37,308 nt of DNA, from contig DATHET010000098.1 in NCBI GenBank assembly GCA_035490315.1, positions 1-37,308 on the forward strand, given 5' to 3'. The notes under the pieces are model-generated. The model worked only from the letters and a program-made list of their open reading frames with translations. It searched no databases and was not told the origin of the DNA. How positions within the stretch are numbered: position 1 is the stretch's first letter; every line of letters begins with the position of its first letter. This document shows, piece after piece, positions 7,789 through 16,068 of this stretch. The stretch is from JADJQU01 sp035490315 (GTDB lineage: Bacteria; Planctomycetota; UBA1135; GCA-002686595). The position numbers and the translations under genes are program-made.

Positions 7789-8577
7789 ATGGCCGTGACC
7801 AGAGTATCGATGCCCAAGGACGCGCTGCCGACGCTCGATGACGGCATCGGATTCGTCGCCCTCGTCGACCGCATGCAGCAGGACACCGCGATGAAAGTGG
7901 TGAACGCCGCGCGCATCAGCTACGAGAAGACGAAGACTGGTTACGACGCGAATGACGCGAAGCTCGCGGGCTTCCTGTGGGCCAACGGCCACACCTCGCC
8001 GTACCGCCATTCCTTCTACACCTTCCACTGGAAGGCGCCGCTGTTCGTGTTCCGCCAGGCCTTCAAGTACCAGGTCGGCTCCGGCTGGCGGACGTACGAG
8101 GTCGAAGGCGAGACGGTCAACCTGGAAGTGTTCGACATGATGTTCGACACGGACAAGGGCTGCTCGTGGAACGAGATCTCCGGCCGCTACGTGCAATGGG
8201 CCGAGGAGGTCTACGTGCCCAGCCGCATGCGCGCGAATCCTCCGCACGGCAACAAGCAGGCATCGGTCGAGCTGGGCGACGAGTTCGACCACTCCCGCGA
8301 GCGCGAATTGATGTTCGCGGAGTGCGCGCGGGCCTTCGAGCTCTACCGCGAGCGCATTGCGCGCGGCGTCGCCAAGGAAATCGCGCGCATGATGCTGCCG
8401 CAGAACATCTACACCCAGGCGTACTGGACCGTGTCGCTGCAGGGCGTGATGCATTTCCTCGAGCAACGGATGAAGCAGGACGCGCAATACGAGATCCGCC
8501 GCTACGCGAAAGCGGTCTACGACCTCGTGCGCGAGGACCTGGAGCGCGTGGGAATGCGCGAAGCGGATCTGGTCTGA
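7789..8577 (+). CDS. thyX: Flavin-dependent thymidylate synthase, divergent motif
   Basis: Makes dTMP from dUMP using FAD, NADPH and methylene-tetrahydrofolate. The 262-residue length suits the family. Family landmarks are HTSPYRHSFYTF (residues 68-79), WNEISGRYV (127-135), the C-terminal helices with YTQAYWTVSLQGVMHFL, and QYEIRRYA near 233-240 (dUMP-binding region). The signature RHR motif that binds FAD and dUMP is changed: the equivalent position reads FKYQVGSG (residues 92-99), so Arg-His-Arg has become Lys-Tyr-Gln. About 26 residues separate it from NEISGRY, where most ThyX proteins have only two or three. No thyA is in the window. ATG 7789 is taken as the start. It is probably co-transcribed with the HEAT-like gene. 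Confidence 0.9.
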   Translation: MAVTRVSMPKDALPTLDDGIGFVALVDRMQQDTAMKVVNAARISYEKTKTGYDANDAKLAGFLWANGHTSPYRHSFYTFHWKAPLFVFRQAFKYQVGSGWRTYEVEGETVNLEVFDMMFDTDKGCSWNEISGRYVQWAEEVYVPSRMRANPPHGNKQASVELGDEFDHSRERELMFAECARAFELYRERIARGVAKEIARMMLPQNIYTQAYWTVSLQGVMHFLEQRMKQDAQYEIRRYAKAVYDLVREDLERVGMREADLV

Positions 8578-8607
8578 CAGGGAGCCAGGCGCACTTCCCG
8601 CCGATTT

Positions 8608-8635
8608 TTGCCCGCGCGTCGCCGGGAGATAGGAT
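8608..8635 (+). promoter_or_regulatory. Candidate sigma-70 promoter for 8665 gene
   Basis: TTGCCC at 8608-8613 and TAGGAT at 8630-8635 are separated by 16 bp, placing a start site around 8642 and a short leader before ATG 8665. The match to consensus is moderate and no experiment supports it. Confidence 0.3.
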
Positions 8636-8664
8636 CGGGTCACGGGAATCGCGCCGGACTCCGC

Positions 8665-9075
8665 ATGAATCCCTGGCTCGGATCACCTTATCTCTGCCTC
8701 GCGTGGATCATTCCGCTCGTGACGCTTGTCGAGCTGGCGAGCATCCCCCGCGTGCGACGCTGGAATGCGTGGCTGACGGTGCTCGTCGCCGTCGTGCTGC
8801 TCTACCAGCTGCTGGTGAGCGCCGTGTCCGCGATGGCGCGCTTCGACGCGGTACTGCTCCCACGCCTCGTCCTCAGCTTGAGCAGTCTCGCGAGCCTGCT
8901 AGCGGCGACCGTGGTGGCGGGAATGGGTGCGCGCCAGATCTGGAGCGAGCGCGCGGCAGCGCGGCAATGGCTCTCGTGCATGCGCGGAGCGGGAATCGTC
9001 CTCGTACTCTTCGTGTTCGCGCTCGACCTGCAGCTCGCCCTGCGTGCCCTGTCCGCGAGGCGGATGCTGCACTGA
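8665..9075 (+). CDS. Four-helix integral membrane protein, unknown
   Basis: From ATG 8665 (MNPWLGSPYLC) the 136-residue product has four hydrophobic segments: around residues 9-24 (LCLAWIIPLVTLVEL), 34-54 (AWLTVLVAVVLLYQLLV), 62-84 (LLPRLVLSLSSLASLLAATV) and 108-128 (IVLVLFVFALDLQLAL). The frame extends upstream to 8608, but those residues are polar and overlap the candidate promoter. No conserved motif is recognised. It is convergent with the minus-strand gene ending at 9133. Confidence 0.65.
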   Translation: MNPWLGSPYLCLAWIIPLVTLVELASIPRVRRWNAWLTVLVAVVLLYQLLVSAVSAMARFDAVLLPRLVLSLSSLASLLAATVVAGMGARQIWSERAAARQWLSCMRGAGIVLVLFVFALDLQLALRALSARRMLH

Positions 9076-9132
9076 GCAAACCGCGCCTCGGGATGCTCGT
9101 CTCCATCCAGATCGGCGTGTCGGAAGTGACGG

Positions 9133-10695
9133 CTACGGAATCTTCTCCAGCGCGAGCTGGCAGCGCGTGAACTTGCCGCTCGCGATCACGGCGCTCGGCA
9201 TCTCGTCGCGGTCGGCCTTTCGCATCTGATGTCCGCTCCCCTCGGCGGAGTACCAGAGACTGTCGTCCGGAGGAAGGTGAGCGATGCGCGCCAGGCCGTT
9301 GGCGTCGCTGACGGCTTGCCATTCGTGCCAGGGGAAGAGGCTCGACCCGACTCCGACGAAGTAGACGTTCGGCGAGCAAGACACCGATGCGCCGGCGAGC
9401 GGCGCGCCCTGCTCGTCGACGACGAGCACCTCGAGTCCGCCGGTGGGCTCCATCTCGACCACCAGGGTCTCCCCGTTCGCCACGTCGATCGGCTGCGCGA
9501 TGCGCTCCGTCTCGCGCGCGCGGGCCAGCGCCACCTCCCGCTCGGTTTCGCTGGCATTCGCCGACAGGTTCATCCTCGTCTGCTCGAGCGTGCGCGGCGG
9601 GACGAGCTTGGAGACCCAGCCGTCGCAGACAGCGATGATCTGGCCCGAGGCGGGCCGCACTCCCTCGATCACAAAAGTCCCGTCGGCTGCAATCGTCGCG
9701 TCGTGTTCACTGGAGAGGCCGAGATGGGCACGGCTCGCGTGCAGGTTCACTTTCACGTGACCATCGACGATCGGTCGCGGCACTGCGTCGTCGAGCCGTC
9801 CGCGCAGCGCGGCCAAGGGCTTCAATTCGAGCGAAAGGTCCAAGCGCGCGTGCTCGCCGACTTCGAACGACGTGAAGTCGCTCGCGAGCTTGCCGAGCTC
9901 CGCGCTCTCGTGCGTGACCGTGACCCAATGCGGGCCCGGCGCGAGCCGCAAAGTCGACCAGCGGCCGCCGCGCTCGCGAGTCCAGCCCTCCTGATCGAGT
10001 TGCGCTTGCCACTCCACGGCGATCCGCACCTCGGGCACCACGCGATCTGGAGAGCCGTGCCAGGCCGTCAACCAGACCATCGCGCCCTGTTTCAGCACGA
10101 TCGTCTGCTCGCTTGGCGCGAGCACGAAGCTCGTCTCGTTAAAAGGAATGAAATCGGGATGGGAAACCACGAGATCGACGCGCACGGTCTTGCCATCGAT
10201 GTCGACCCAGCGCGTAAAGTCGACGCGCGCGCGTCCGTCGCGACCCGTGCGCGCCTTGGTCTCTCCGCCGCGCATCGAGTACCAGGAACCTTCGGCGCCC
10301 TGCTTGCGCAGGCCGCGGATCATGACTTCCGCGTCGAAGATCGGCTCCTGGCGCTCGTCGACGACGCGCAGCATCAGCCAGTCGCGCGCTTCGAGATCAG
10401 GCTTCTCCGGCGCAGCCTGGACCGGCGTGGCCGCAGGGGCGACCGGTGCTTGGCCGGTGGGAGCGTTGTTCTCGATCGCGCTGCGTTCGCCTGTGCCCGG
10501 AGAGTCGGGCGCATCGACCGTCGCGATCGACGTTGGAGCAACCGCGGCCTTCGGGATCGAATCGCTGACCGTTTCGGATTGTGCGGCGCTCGCGTCATCA
10601 CGGCGCAGGAACCACGCGACGAGCGCGATCAGCGCGAGCGCGGCGAGGGCGATCAGCCCAAGCTTCGTCAGGGAGCGCGACGGTTTGGAATCCAT
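9133..10695 (-). CDS. Membrane-anchored protein with carboxypeptidase-regulatory-like (Ig-fold) region
   Basis: The 520-residue protein starts with a short basic head and one helix (KLGLIALAALALIALVAWFL, residues 12-31), followed by a Ser/Ala/Pro-rich linker and then beta-rich repeats. These resemble carboxypeptidase-regulatory-like units, for example LRVVDERQEPIFDAEVMIRG, DGTFVIEGVRPASG and LEVLVVDEQGAPLAGASV. The topology implied is a cytoplasmic N-terminus and a large extracytoplasmic region. The architecture after the helix resembles that of the two sigma-factor fusion proteins in this window, but no sigma domain is attached. Start ATG 10695. It is the last gene of a minus-strand run after the polymerase and hydrolase genes, 49 bp downstream of the latter. 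Ligand and role unknown. Confidence 0.8.
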   Translation of the reverse strand: MDSKPSRSLTKLGLIALAALALIALVAWFLRRDDASAAQSETVSDSIPKAAVAPTSIATVDAPDSPGTGERSAIENNAPTGQAPVAPAATPVQAAPEKPDLEARDWLMLRVVDERQEPIFDAEVMIRGLRKQGAEGSWYSMRGGETKARTGRDGRARVDFTRWVDIDGKTVRVDLVVSHPDFIPFNETSFVLAPSEQTIVLKQGAMVWLTAWHGSPDRVVPEVRIAVEWQAQLDQEGWTRERGGRWSTLRLAPGPHWVTVTHESAELGKLASDFTSFEVGEHARLDLSLELKPLAALRGRLDDAVPRPIVDGHVKVNLHASRAHLGLSSEHDATIAADGTFVIEGVRPASGQIIAVCDGWVSKLVPPRTLEQTRMNLSANASETEREVALARARETERIAQPIDVANGETLVVEMEPTGGLEVLVVDEQGAPLAGASVSCSPNVYFVGVGSSLFPWHEWQAVSDANGLARIAHLPPDDSLWYSAEGSGHQMRKADRDEMPSAVIASGKFTRCQLALEKIP

Positions 10696-10744
10696 GGCGT
10701 GTCGAGAAGCGATGGGGACTGCCGAGGATAGCGTTTCTTCCCGC

Positions 10745-11656
10745 TCAAACCGGCCCGTGCAGCAGCTTCATGCAGAACAGCGAGCCGCCGGATTTCAGGA
10801 ACTCGCTGGAGTCGAGGCGCACCACCGCGAACTTCGCTGCTTCGAGCTTGCCCGCGGTTTTTTCCGCGCCTGCATCGATGAACACCGTCTTCCCGTCGGC
10901 GCAAAACGCATTGCAGGCGAGGTAGCGGCGCGCTTCGTGTCCGTCAGCTTCGATCGCGCGCGGAAACATGGCGTGGACCAGCGCTTGACTGCGCTTGCTC
11001 AGCGCGTGCGGCGTCCACAGGCAAGTGTCTTCCGAGAGTAGCGCCAGCGCCGTGTCGAGGTGATAAAAGTGCGGATCGGCGAGCTCGAGCAGCAGCGTCG
11101 GCACGCGATAACGCGCCGCCAGCTCCTGCCACGCCGCGCGCGACGAGCGCGGACCGACGCCGGCCCACAGCAAGCGCCGGCCGGGATGCCACAGACCGTC
11201 GCCCATGCCTTCGATCGGCGACGACTTCGCCGGAGGATCGACGCGATACCCCATGCGCCCGAGAGCCGCGACGACGTGATCGACCTCGCCGCTGCGCTCG
11301 GCGTGGGCCATGCGAGAAGGCACGACGCGCGCCACGCCGTCGGGAGCGACGTCGCGCGCGATCGGCAAGGCCTGGTTGGCGCAGAACACGAGATCGGGCT
11401 GGCCGGCGAGGGAAGCGAGCACCTCGACCTCGAGCCCGCTGGCTCGCAAGGCATCGACCCAGGCCTGCCATTGCGCGCGCGCGAGCTGCTTGTCGACGCG
11501 GTGCAACTCGCCGCGCTCGTCGCGCATGTGCGGATTGATCGCGTACTCGAGATCGAAGTGCTCCGGATCGGCGACGAGCACGCGCCTGGGCGCCTCGCAG
11601 CGCGGTAGATCGGCGAGCTCGAAGTCCAGGTCCTCGCGGCGATCGATGGCGAACAT
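10745..11656 (-). CDS. Amidinotransferase-fold hydrolase (DDAH / arginine deiminase-like)
   Basis: The 303-residue protein has the layout of the guanidino-modifying enzymes that attack arginine derivatives through a covalent thiouronium. Visible elements are YAINPHMRD, PDLVFCANQALP near the substrate site, EGMGDGLW, DPHFYHLDTALALL with the catalytic His, and a C-terminal KSGGSLFCMKLLH in which C295 is the expected nucleophile. Dimethylarginine dimethylaminohydrolases, arginine deiminases and citrullinase-like enzymes share these; the sequence alone does not decide the substrate. ATG 11656 (MFAIDRRED) is chosen over the upstream frame to 11722, which is low-complexity. It lies 88 bp after the polymerase gene on the same strand. 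Confidence 0.85.
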   Translation of the reverse strand: MFAIDRREDLDFELADLPRCEAPRRVLVADPEHFDLEYAINPHMRDERGELHRVDKQLARAQWQAWVDALRASGLEVEVLASLAGQPDLVFCANQALPIARDVAPDGVARVVPSRMAHAERSGEVDHVVAALGRMGYRVDPPAKSSPIEGMGDGLWHPGRRLLWAGVGPRSSRAAWQELAARYRVPTLLLELADPHFYHLDTALALLSEDTCLWTPHALSKRSQALVHAMFPRAIEADGHEARRYLACNAFCADGKTVFIDAGAEKTAGKLEAAKFAVVRLDSSEFLKSGGSLFCMKLLHGPV

Positions 11657-11744
11657 GAGCGGTATTCCACCACCGATCCTCGCGCGCGGGAAATCGAGCA
11701 GGGCGCCAGGTTGCCGGCGCAAGGCTCGCTGGCCTGCGGGGACC

Positions 11745-14700
11745 CTACCAGATGCGTTCCGCGTGCAAGGTCACCGCGCCCATCTGATCTTCCGCGAGCC
11801 CGCTGATCAGGAACGGGCCTTGATCGACCAGCAGGTGTCCGTCGCGCGTGTAGACGTCGGGAAAGACCACGACTTCGGCGATCCCGCTCTCGTCCTCCAG
11901 CGTCAAGAAGCGCATCCATTCGCCGCGCGAAGTGCGCGTGCGGCGCGAAGCGGAAAGCCAGCCGCACAGGGAAATCCGGCCGTGCACGAAGTCCGCGATC
12001 TGCGCGCAGGCCTTGCGCGGCGGAGCGATCTGGCGCGCCTGGGCGCGGCGTGTTTCGCCGGCGCAGGGAAAAAGCACCGTCGGATGGGCGCGGATGGCGA
12101 AGCCCAGGATCGAATGCTCGACCAGGCCGCGTTCGGTCGGGCCGAGGTCGCGCAGAGCGGGCAGGGCCGGTGCGCCGACCTCGGGAGCCGCGAAAAGGCT
12201 GGCGGATTCTCCGCGCGCGAGTCGCACCGCGCCGAGGCCCAGATTGGTGGCCGACCAGCCGCCGGTGCGCGCGCGCGCGGCGGCGACGACGTCCTGATCG
12301 CGCGAGCTCGGCGTGGCGCGGCAGGCCGAGAGCTCGCGGGACGAGAGCTCCGCGCTGCGCGGGACGCGCTGCTGCGGCGTGTGCAACAGGTGCAACCGCC
12401 ACATCAATTCAGGCCGCGTGCGATCGAAGGAATCGAAGGCGCCGCATTGGATCAATTGCGAGCACTCGTCGTTCTGCGCGCGCGTACGCTCCAGGAAATC
12501 GGGCAGCGACAGGAAGGCGCCTTGGCGCGCGCGCTGCTCGAAGAGCCGCTGCAGAGTCGCGCTGCCCAGGCCTTTCACCTCGCCGAGACCGGTGCGCAGG
12601 CACGGCGTGGTGTCGTTCCATTCGATCGCGTGCTCCAGCGCGCTCTTGTTGACGTCGGGACCGAGGATCGGCACGCCCAGGCGGCGTGCTTCCTCGACGT
12701 AGACGCGCCGCTCGTAATACCCGGTGTCGCTGGCGAGGAAGGCCGCGAGGTACAGCGCGGGATGGTGGGCTTTCAAGTACACGGCGCGGTACGCGATGCG
12801 GCCGTAGGTCACCGCGTGGGCCTTGCAGAATCCGAAGGAAGCGAAATTGGAGATCAATTCCCACACGCGCGCGGTGTCTTTTTCGGCGACGCCGTTGTCC
12901 TTCGCGCCGGCGAAAAAACGCGCGCGCAATTCGTCGAGCTCCACGCCGCGGTGCTTCTGCAAGGCGCGCCGCAAGCGATCGGCTTGCGCCAGGTCCATGC
13001 CCGCCAGGCGCGCCGCGACCTGCATCACGTCTTCCTGGTACAGCATCACGCCCTGGGTGTCCCACAACAGATCGGTCAGCGACGGATGGGGCGCGTGGGG
13101 TTTTTCCAGGCCGCGGAAACGGCGCACGAAAGCGTCCTTCATCCCTGAGCTCGCGGGGCCGGGGCGGATCAACGCGACGGCCTGGATCACGTCGTCCATG
13201 CAGTGCGAGCCGATCTGCTGCAGGAGATGGCGCATGCCGGGCGATTCGACCTGGAAGCAGGCCAAGGTGCGGCCGCTGCGCAGGAGCTTCGCCGTGGCTT
13301 CGTCGTCTTCAGGGATGCTCGACAGATCGAGCTCGATGCCGCGCGCTTTCAAGGCTTTCAAGCAATCGTCGAGCACGGTCAGCGCGCGGTTGCCGAGCAG
13401 ATCCATCTTGACCAGGCCGACGGCTTCGATCGCGTCCTTGTCGAGCTGGGTCACGACCACGCCTTTCCTCGCGCGCTGGCAGGCGACGAAATCGGTGATC
13501 TCGTGCGGCGCGACGACCACGCCGCCGGGGTGCACGCCGTGGTGGCGCGGCGTGGCGAACAGGCGCGCGCCTTCGCGCAAGGCCATCTGCCAGCGCGGAT
13601 CCGACAGCGGGAAGCGGCGGCATTCGGGCACCGAGAGCAAGGCCGCCACCAGCAGGTTTTTCGCCAGGTCCGCGGGCAGGTCCGCCGCGCCCTCGCGCTC
13701 GAGCATCGGCTCGTCGCTCGAGGGCGGATGCCAGGGCAGGCGCCGCGACCAGCGATTGATCTCCGCCGGCGGCAGGCCGTGCACCAGCGCGGCTTCGCGG
13801 AACGCGGCGCGCAGGCCGAAGGTCGTCAGCGTGCAGATCATCGCCGTGCGCTGGGCTCCGAACGCCTGGTACACGAACTCCAACACTTCGTCGCGCCGCC
13901 GCCAGCAGAAGTCGAGGTCGATGTCGGGGCGGTCCTTGCGCGTCGGATTGAGGAAGCGCTCGAAGGGCAGGCGGTAGCGCAGCGGATCGGCGTCGGTCAG
14001 ATGCAGGCAGTAGGAGACCAGGCTGTCCGCCGCCGAGCCGCGGCCGACGCAGGGAATCGAGCGCGAGCGCGCGAACTCGGCGATCTGGTTGACCAGCAGG
14101 AAATACGGCGAAAAACCGAGGCTTTCGATCGCGGCGAGCTCGTAGTCGAGCCTGCGCACGACTTCGGGCTTGAGCGGCCTGTAGCGCACGCGCGCGCCGT
14201 CGAAAGCCAGCGAGCACAGGCGCGAATACGCGGTTTCCTCGCGGCCCAGCTCGATTTTCGGGAAGACGACGCCGCCGAGTGAGGGCCGCCAGTCGCAGTG
14301 GCTGGCGAGGGCGCGCGTACGCAGGAGCGGCGCGGGCGAATTCGAGCTCGCGGCCGATTCCACCGGCCAGGGACCGGCGACGTCGGGAATCTCGGCGTAC
14401 AGAGGCGCCAGCTCCTCGAAGCTCGCCAGGTGCGCGGGCTCGCGCGCGAGCCACGCAGACGGCAGATCGTGGATCAAGGCGTTGTGCTTGATCGCCGCGC
14501 GCACCGCGTGGTTCGCGCGGCCTTGCGCTCGCGCGTAGTACACGTCCGGCGCCGCGATCAGCGCGCAGCCCACGGCGCGCGCGGCATCGATCAGCTCGAG
14601 CGCGCTGCACGGCGCCTGCGGCGGCGGCGTCTTCGGCACGTCGAAGTCGACCGCGTCGTCGGACTCCTCTTCTTCGCGCGCGGCTCCTCGGCGCAGCGCT

Positions 14701-15290
14701 GGCAGCGGCGCGAGATGGGTGTTGCGCGTGATGGCGGCCGGCTCCTCGGGGGCAGCGCGACGCCGAGCGAGCAGGATCGCCGCCGGCGAGACCGCGGCGA
14801 ACAATTGACGCGCCGGAATGCGTCCGTGCAGCTCGATCAACAGACGCGGATGATCGACCAGGAAGAACAGGCCTTCCTGCCAGCGCACCAGCGCGTCGAC
14901 GCGGCGAAATTCTCCGGCTCCGCGCTCGCGCGCGTCGTCGCCGATCAGCGCGCCTTCGCGACCCAGGCCCGGCCCGAGATGGCGCGCGGTGATCACGCGG
15001 CACAGGTTGGCGTAGCCGCGCTCGCTGGCGACCAGCAGGACGACGCGTCCCTCGCCGCCCGAAGGATCGGAGATCTCCGCGCCGACGATCGCGCGCACGG
15101 CGTGCTTGGGATCCTGCGCGCGCTGGCGTTCGGCGGCCTGCAGGAAATCGACCAGGCCGGAGAGGGTGTCGACATCGCACAAGGCCAGGGCCGGCAGCCG
15201 GAGCTCCCGCGCGCGAGCGAGCAGCGCCGCCGGCGAGTCGACGCCGGTGAGCAGGGAGTGATGGCCGTGAACGCGCAGAGGGATGTACAT
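11745..15290 (-). CDS. dnaE2: Error-prone DNA polymerase III alpha subunit, DnaE2-like
   Basis: C-family replicative-type polymerase, 1181 residues from ATG 15290 (MYIPLRVHGHHS). Order: PHP domain, palm with GRGSAADSLVSY and PDIDLDF (two catalytic Asp), third Asp in VTQLDKDAIEAVGLVKMDLLG, fingers with RPGPASSGMKDAF and QEDVMQVAARLAG, helix-hairpin-helix, and a C-terminal OB fold (LCGWLSASRRTRT to MGAVTLHAERIW). It lacks an obvious tau-binding tail after the OB fold, which fits the DnaE2 (translesion) class rather than DnaE1. The PHP metal site looks damaged: the usual TDHD is CDVD here. An acidic Pro-rich insert (REEEESDDAVDFDV) follows the PHP domain. No imuA, imuB or lexA is next to it. The 272 bp upstream (15291-15562) hold no gene I can support. 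Confidence 0.88.
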   Translation of the reverse strand: MYIPLRVHGHHSLLTGVDSPAALLARARELRLPALALCDVDTLSGLVDFLQAAERQRAQDPKHAVRAIVGAEISDPSGGEGRVVLLVASERGYANLCRVITARHLGPGLGREGALIGDDARERGAGEFRRVDALVRWQEGLFFLVDHPRLLIELHGRIPARQLFAAVSPAAILLARRRAAPEEPAAITRNTHLAPLPALRRGAAREEEESDDAVDFDVPKTPPPQAPCSALELIDAARAVGCALIAAPDVYYARAQGRANHAVRAAIKHNALIHDLPSAWLAREPAHLASFEELAPLYAEIPDVAGPWPVESAASSNSPAPLLRTRALASHCDWRPSLGGVVFPKIELGREETAYSRLCSLAFDGARVRYRPLKPEVVRRLDYELAAIESLGFSPYFLLVNQIAEFARSRSIPCVGRGSAADSLVSYCLHLTDADPLRYRLPFERFLNPTRKDRPDIDLDFCWRRRDEVLEFVYQAFGAQRTAMICTLTTFGLRAAFREAALVHGLPPAEINRWSRRLPWHPPSSDEPMLEREGAADLPADLAKNLLVAALLSVPECRRFPLSDPRWQMALREGARLFATPRHHGVHPGGVVVAPHEITDFVACQRARKGVVVTQLDKDAIEAVGLVKMDLLGNRALTVLDDCLKALKARGIELDLSSIPEDDEATAKLLRSGRTLACFQVESPGMRHLLQQIGSHCMDDVIQAVALIRPGPASSGMKDAFVRRFRGLEKPHAPHPSLTDLLWDTQGVMLYQEDVMQVAARLAGMDLAQADRLRRALQKHRGVELDELRARFFAGAKDNGVAEKDTARVWELISNFASFGFCKAHAVTYGRIAYRAVYLKAHHPALYLAAFLASDTGYYERRVYVEEARRLGVPILGPDVNKSALEHAIEWNDTTPCLRTGLGEVKGLGSATLQRLFEQRARQGAFLSLPDFLERTRAQNDECSQLIQCGAFDSFDRTRPELMWRLHLLHTPQQRVPRSAELSSRELSACRATPSSRDQDVVAAARARTGGWSATNLGLGAVRLARGESASLFAAPEVGAPALPALRDLGPTERGLVEHSILGFAIRAHPTVLFPCAGETRRAQARQIAPPRKACAQIADFVHGRISLCGWLSASRRTRTSRGEWMRFLTLEDESGIAEVVVFPDVYTRDGHLLVDQGPFLISGLAEDQMGAVTLHAERIW

Positions 15291-15562
15291 GGCGAACCAG
15301 GGCCACCCTCCCCGGAGCACATACCCTAACAGAAGCCTAAATCATGTCGTCGGGCAGCCGCCCGCGCACACCGCCGGGACCCCGAGGGGTACTGCCGCGC
15401 ATCGCTGTGCAGAGGCGCGGAAAGCTGCTGCCTCGAGCGACTTAGGGGCGCGAGGCTCCAGTCCGGGCATCGCCCACGAGTTTTCGGGCTGCCGTCGCCG
15501 TGGAGGGCGTTGTCCGCGGGCCGAGCACAGCCATGCGGGGCAGTCTCCGGTGCGGCCGCGGT

Positions 15563-15772
15563 CTAAGACAGCTGCTTGGGCTGCGTGGTCGGCAGCCCGG
15601 GCTGGACCGCTGGCGCGCGTTCCAACGAACGCTCGTAGAGCTTGGCGGCGATGAGCAGGCGCTCGACCTGCTCGAGCTGCTCGCGCGCGTGGTCGATGGA
15701 AACGCGGATTTCCTCGCGGATTCGCTCGAGCTCTTCCACGCCAAATGGGCTCACAGAATATCCCTCAGCCAT
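15563..15772 (-). CDS. Small coiled-coil protein (69 aa), unknown
   Basis: From ATG 15772 (MAEGYSVSPFGV) the product has a strongly heptad-like helix, VEELERIREEIRVSIDHARE then QLEQVERLLIAAKLYERSLE, and a Pro/Gln-rich tail. The frame continues upstream to 16072, but those residues are Arg/Gly-rich and look like antisense translation. Only a weak, badly spaced AAAGGA precedes the ATG. It is 272 bp upstream of the polymerase start on the same strand. Function unknown. Confidence 0.55.
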   Translation of the reverse strand: MAEGYSVSPFGVEELERIREEIRVSIDHAREQLEQVERLLIAAKLYERSLERAPAVQPGLPTTQPKQLS

Positions 15773-15921
15773 TCCTTTGACCGTCTCCGGATCGGAGGAT
15801 CCCGTCCATACCCGGTACCACCGATTCGCGGCGAAAAGACTCGAGGGGCGAGGAACACGCGGCGGATCCTGCTCGTCGCCAGCCGCTCGACCTCGGCCGC
15901 GGAGCGGTGCCTCGAGCGCTC

Positions 15922-16044
15922 CTAGAGCCGCGTCGCAAACCATTCGAGGTGGCGCTGGGCGGCGAAGATCCAAGGCGCTTCGAGCTCGGTCAGAACCACC
16001 GTGCGCTGCTCGAAGTTGCCGTTGCCGATGTCGACCACTCGCAC
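15922..16044 (-). CDS. Possible 40-aa protein or displaced C-terminus of the upstream secreted protein
   Basis: From GTG 16044 to TAG at 15924 the frame reads VRVVDIGNGNFEQRTVVLTE followed by LEAPWIFAAQRHLEWFATRL. About 34 of 40 codons end in G or C, as in real genes here, and the residues look like a folded beta-alpha unit. It is in the same frame as the secreted-protein gene whose TGA lies at 16071-16069, only 24 bp before the GTG. It could be a separate small gene or the original C-terminus of that protein cut off by the TGA. No good ribosome-binding site is seen. Confidence 0.45.
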   Translation of the reverse strand: MRVVDIGNGNFEQRTVVLTELEAPWIFAAQRHLEWFATRL

Positions 16045-16068
16045 CGAGCGGGTCAGGGAAGGCGAGCT

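Noticed and set aside
13309..15329. Long open frames on both strands over the polymerase gene
   Set aside because: They are shadows: Arg-rich, no motif, while the frame 11745-15290 has every C-family polymerase motif.
15291..15345. LexA box or SOS operator upstream of the DnaE2-like gene
   Set aside because: Neither the CTGT-N8-ACAG nor the GAAC-N4-GTTC pattern is present.
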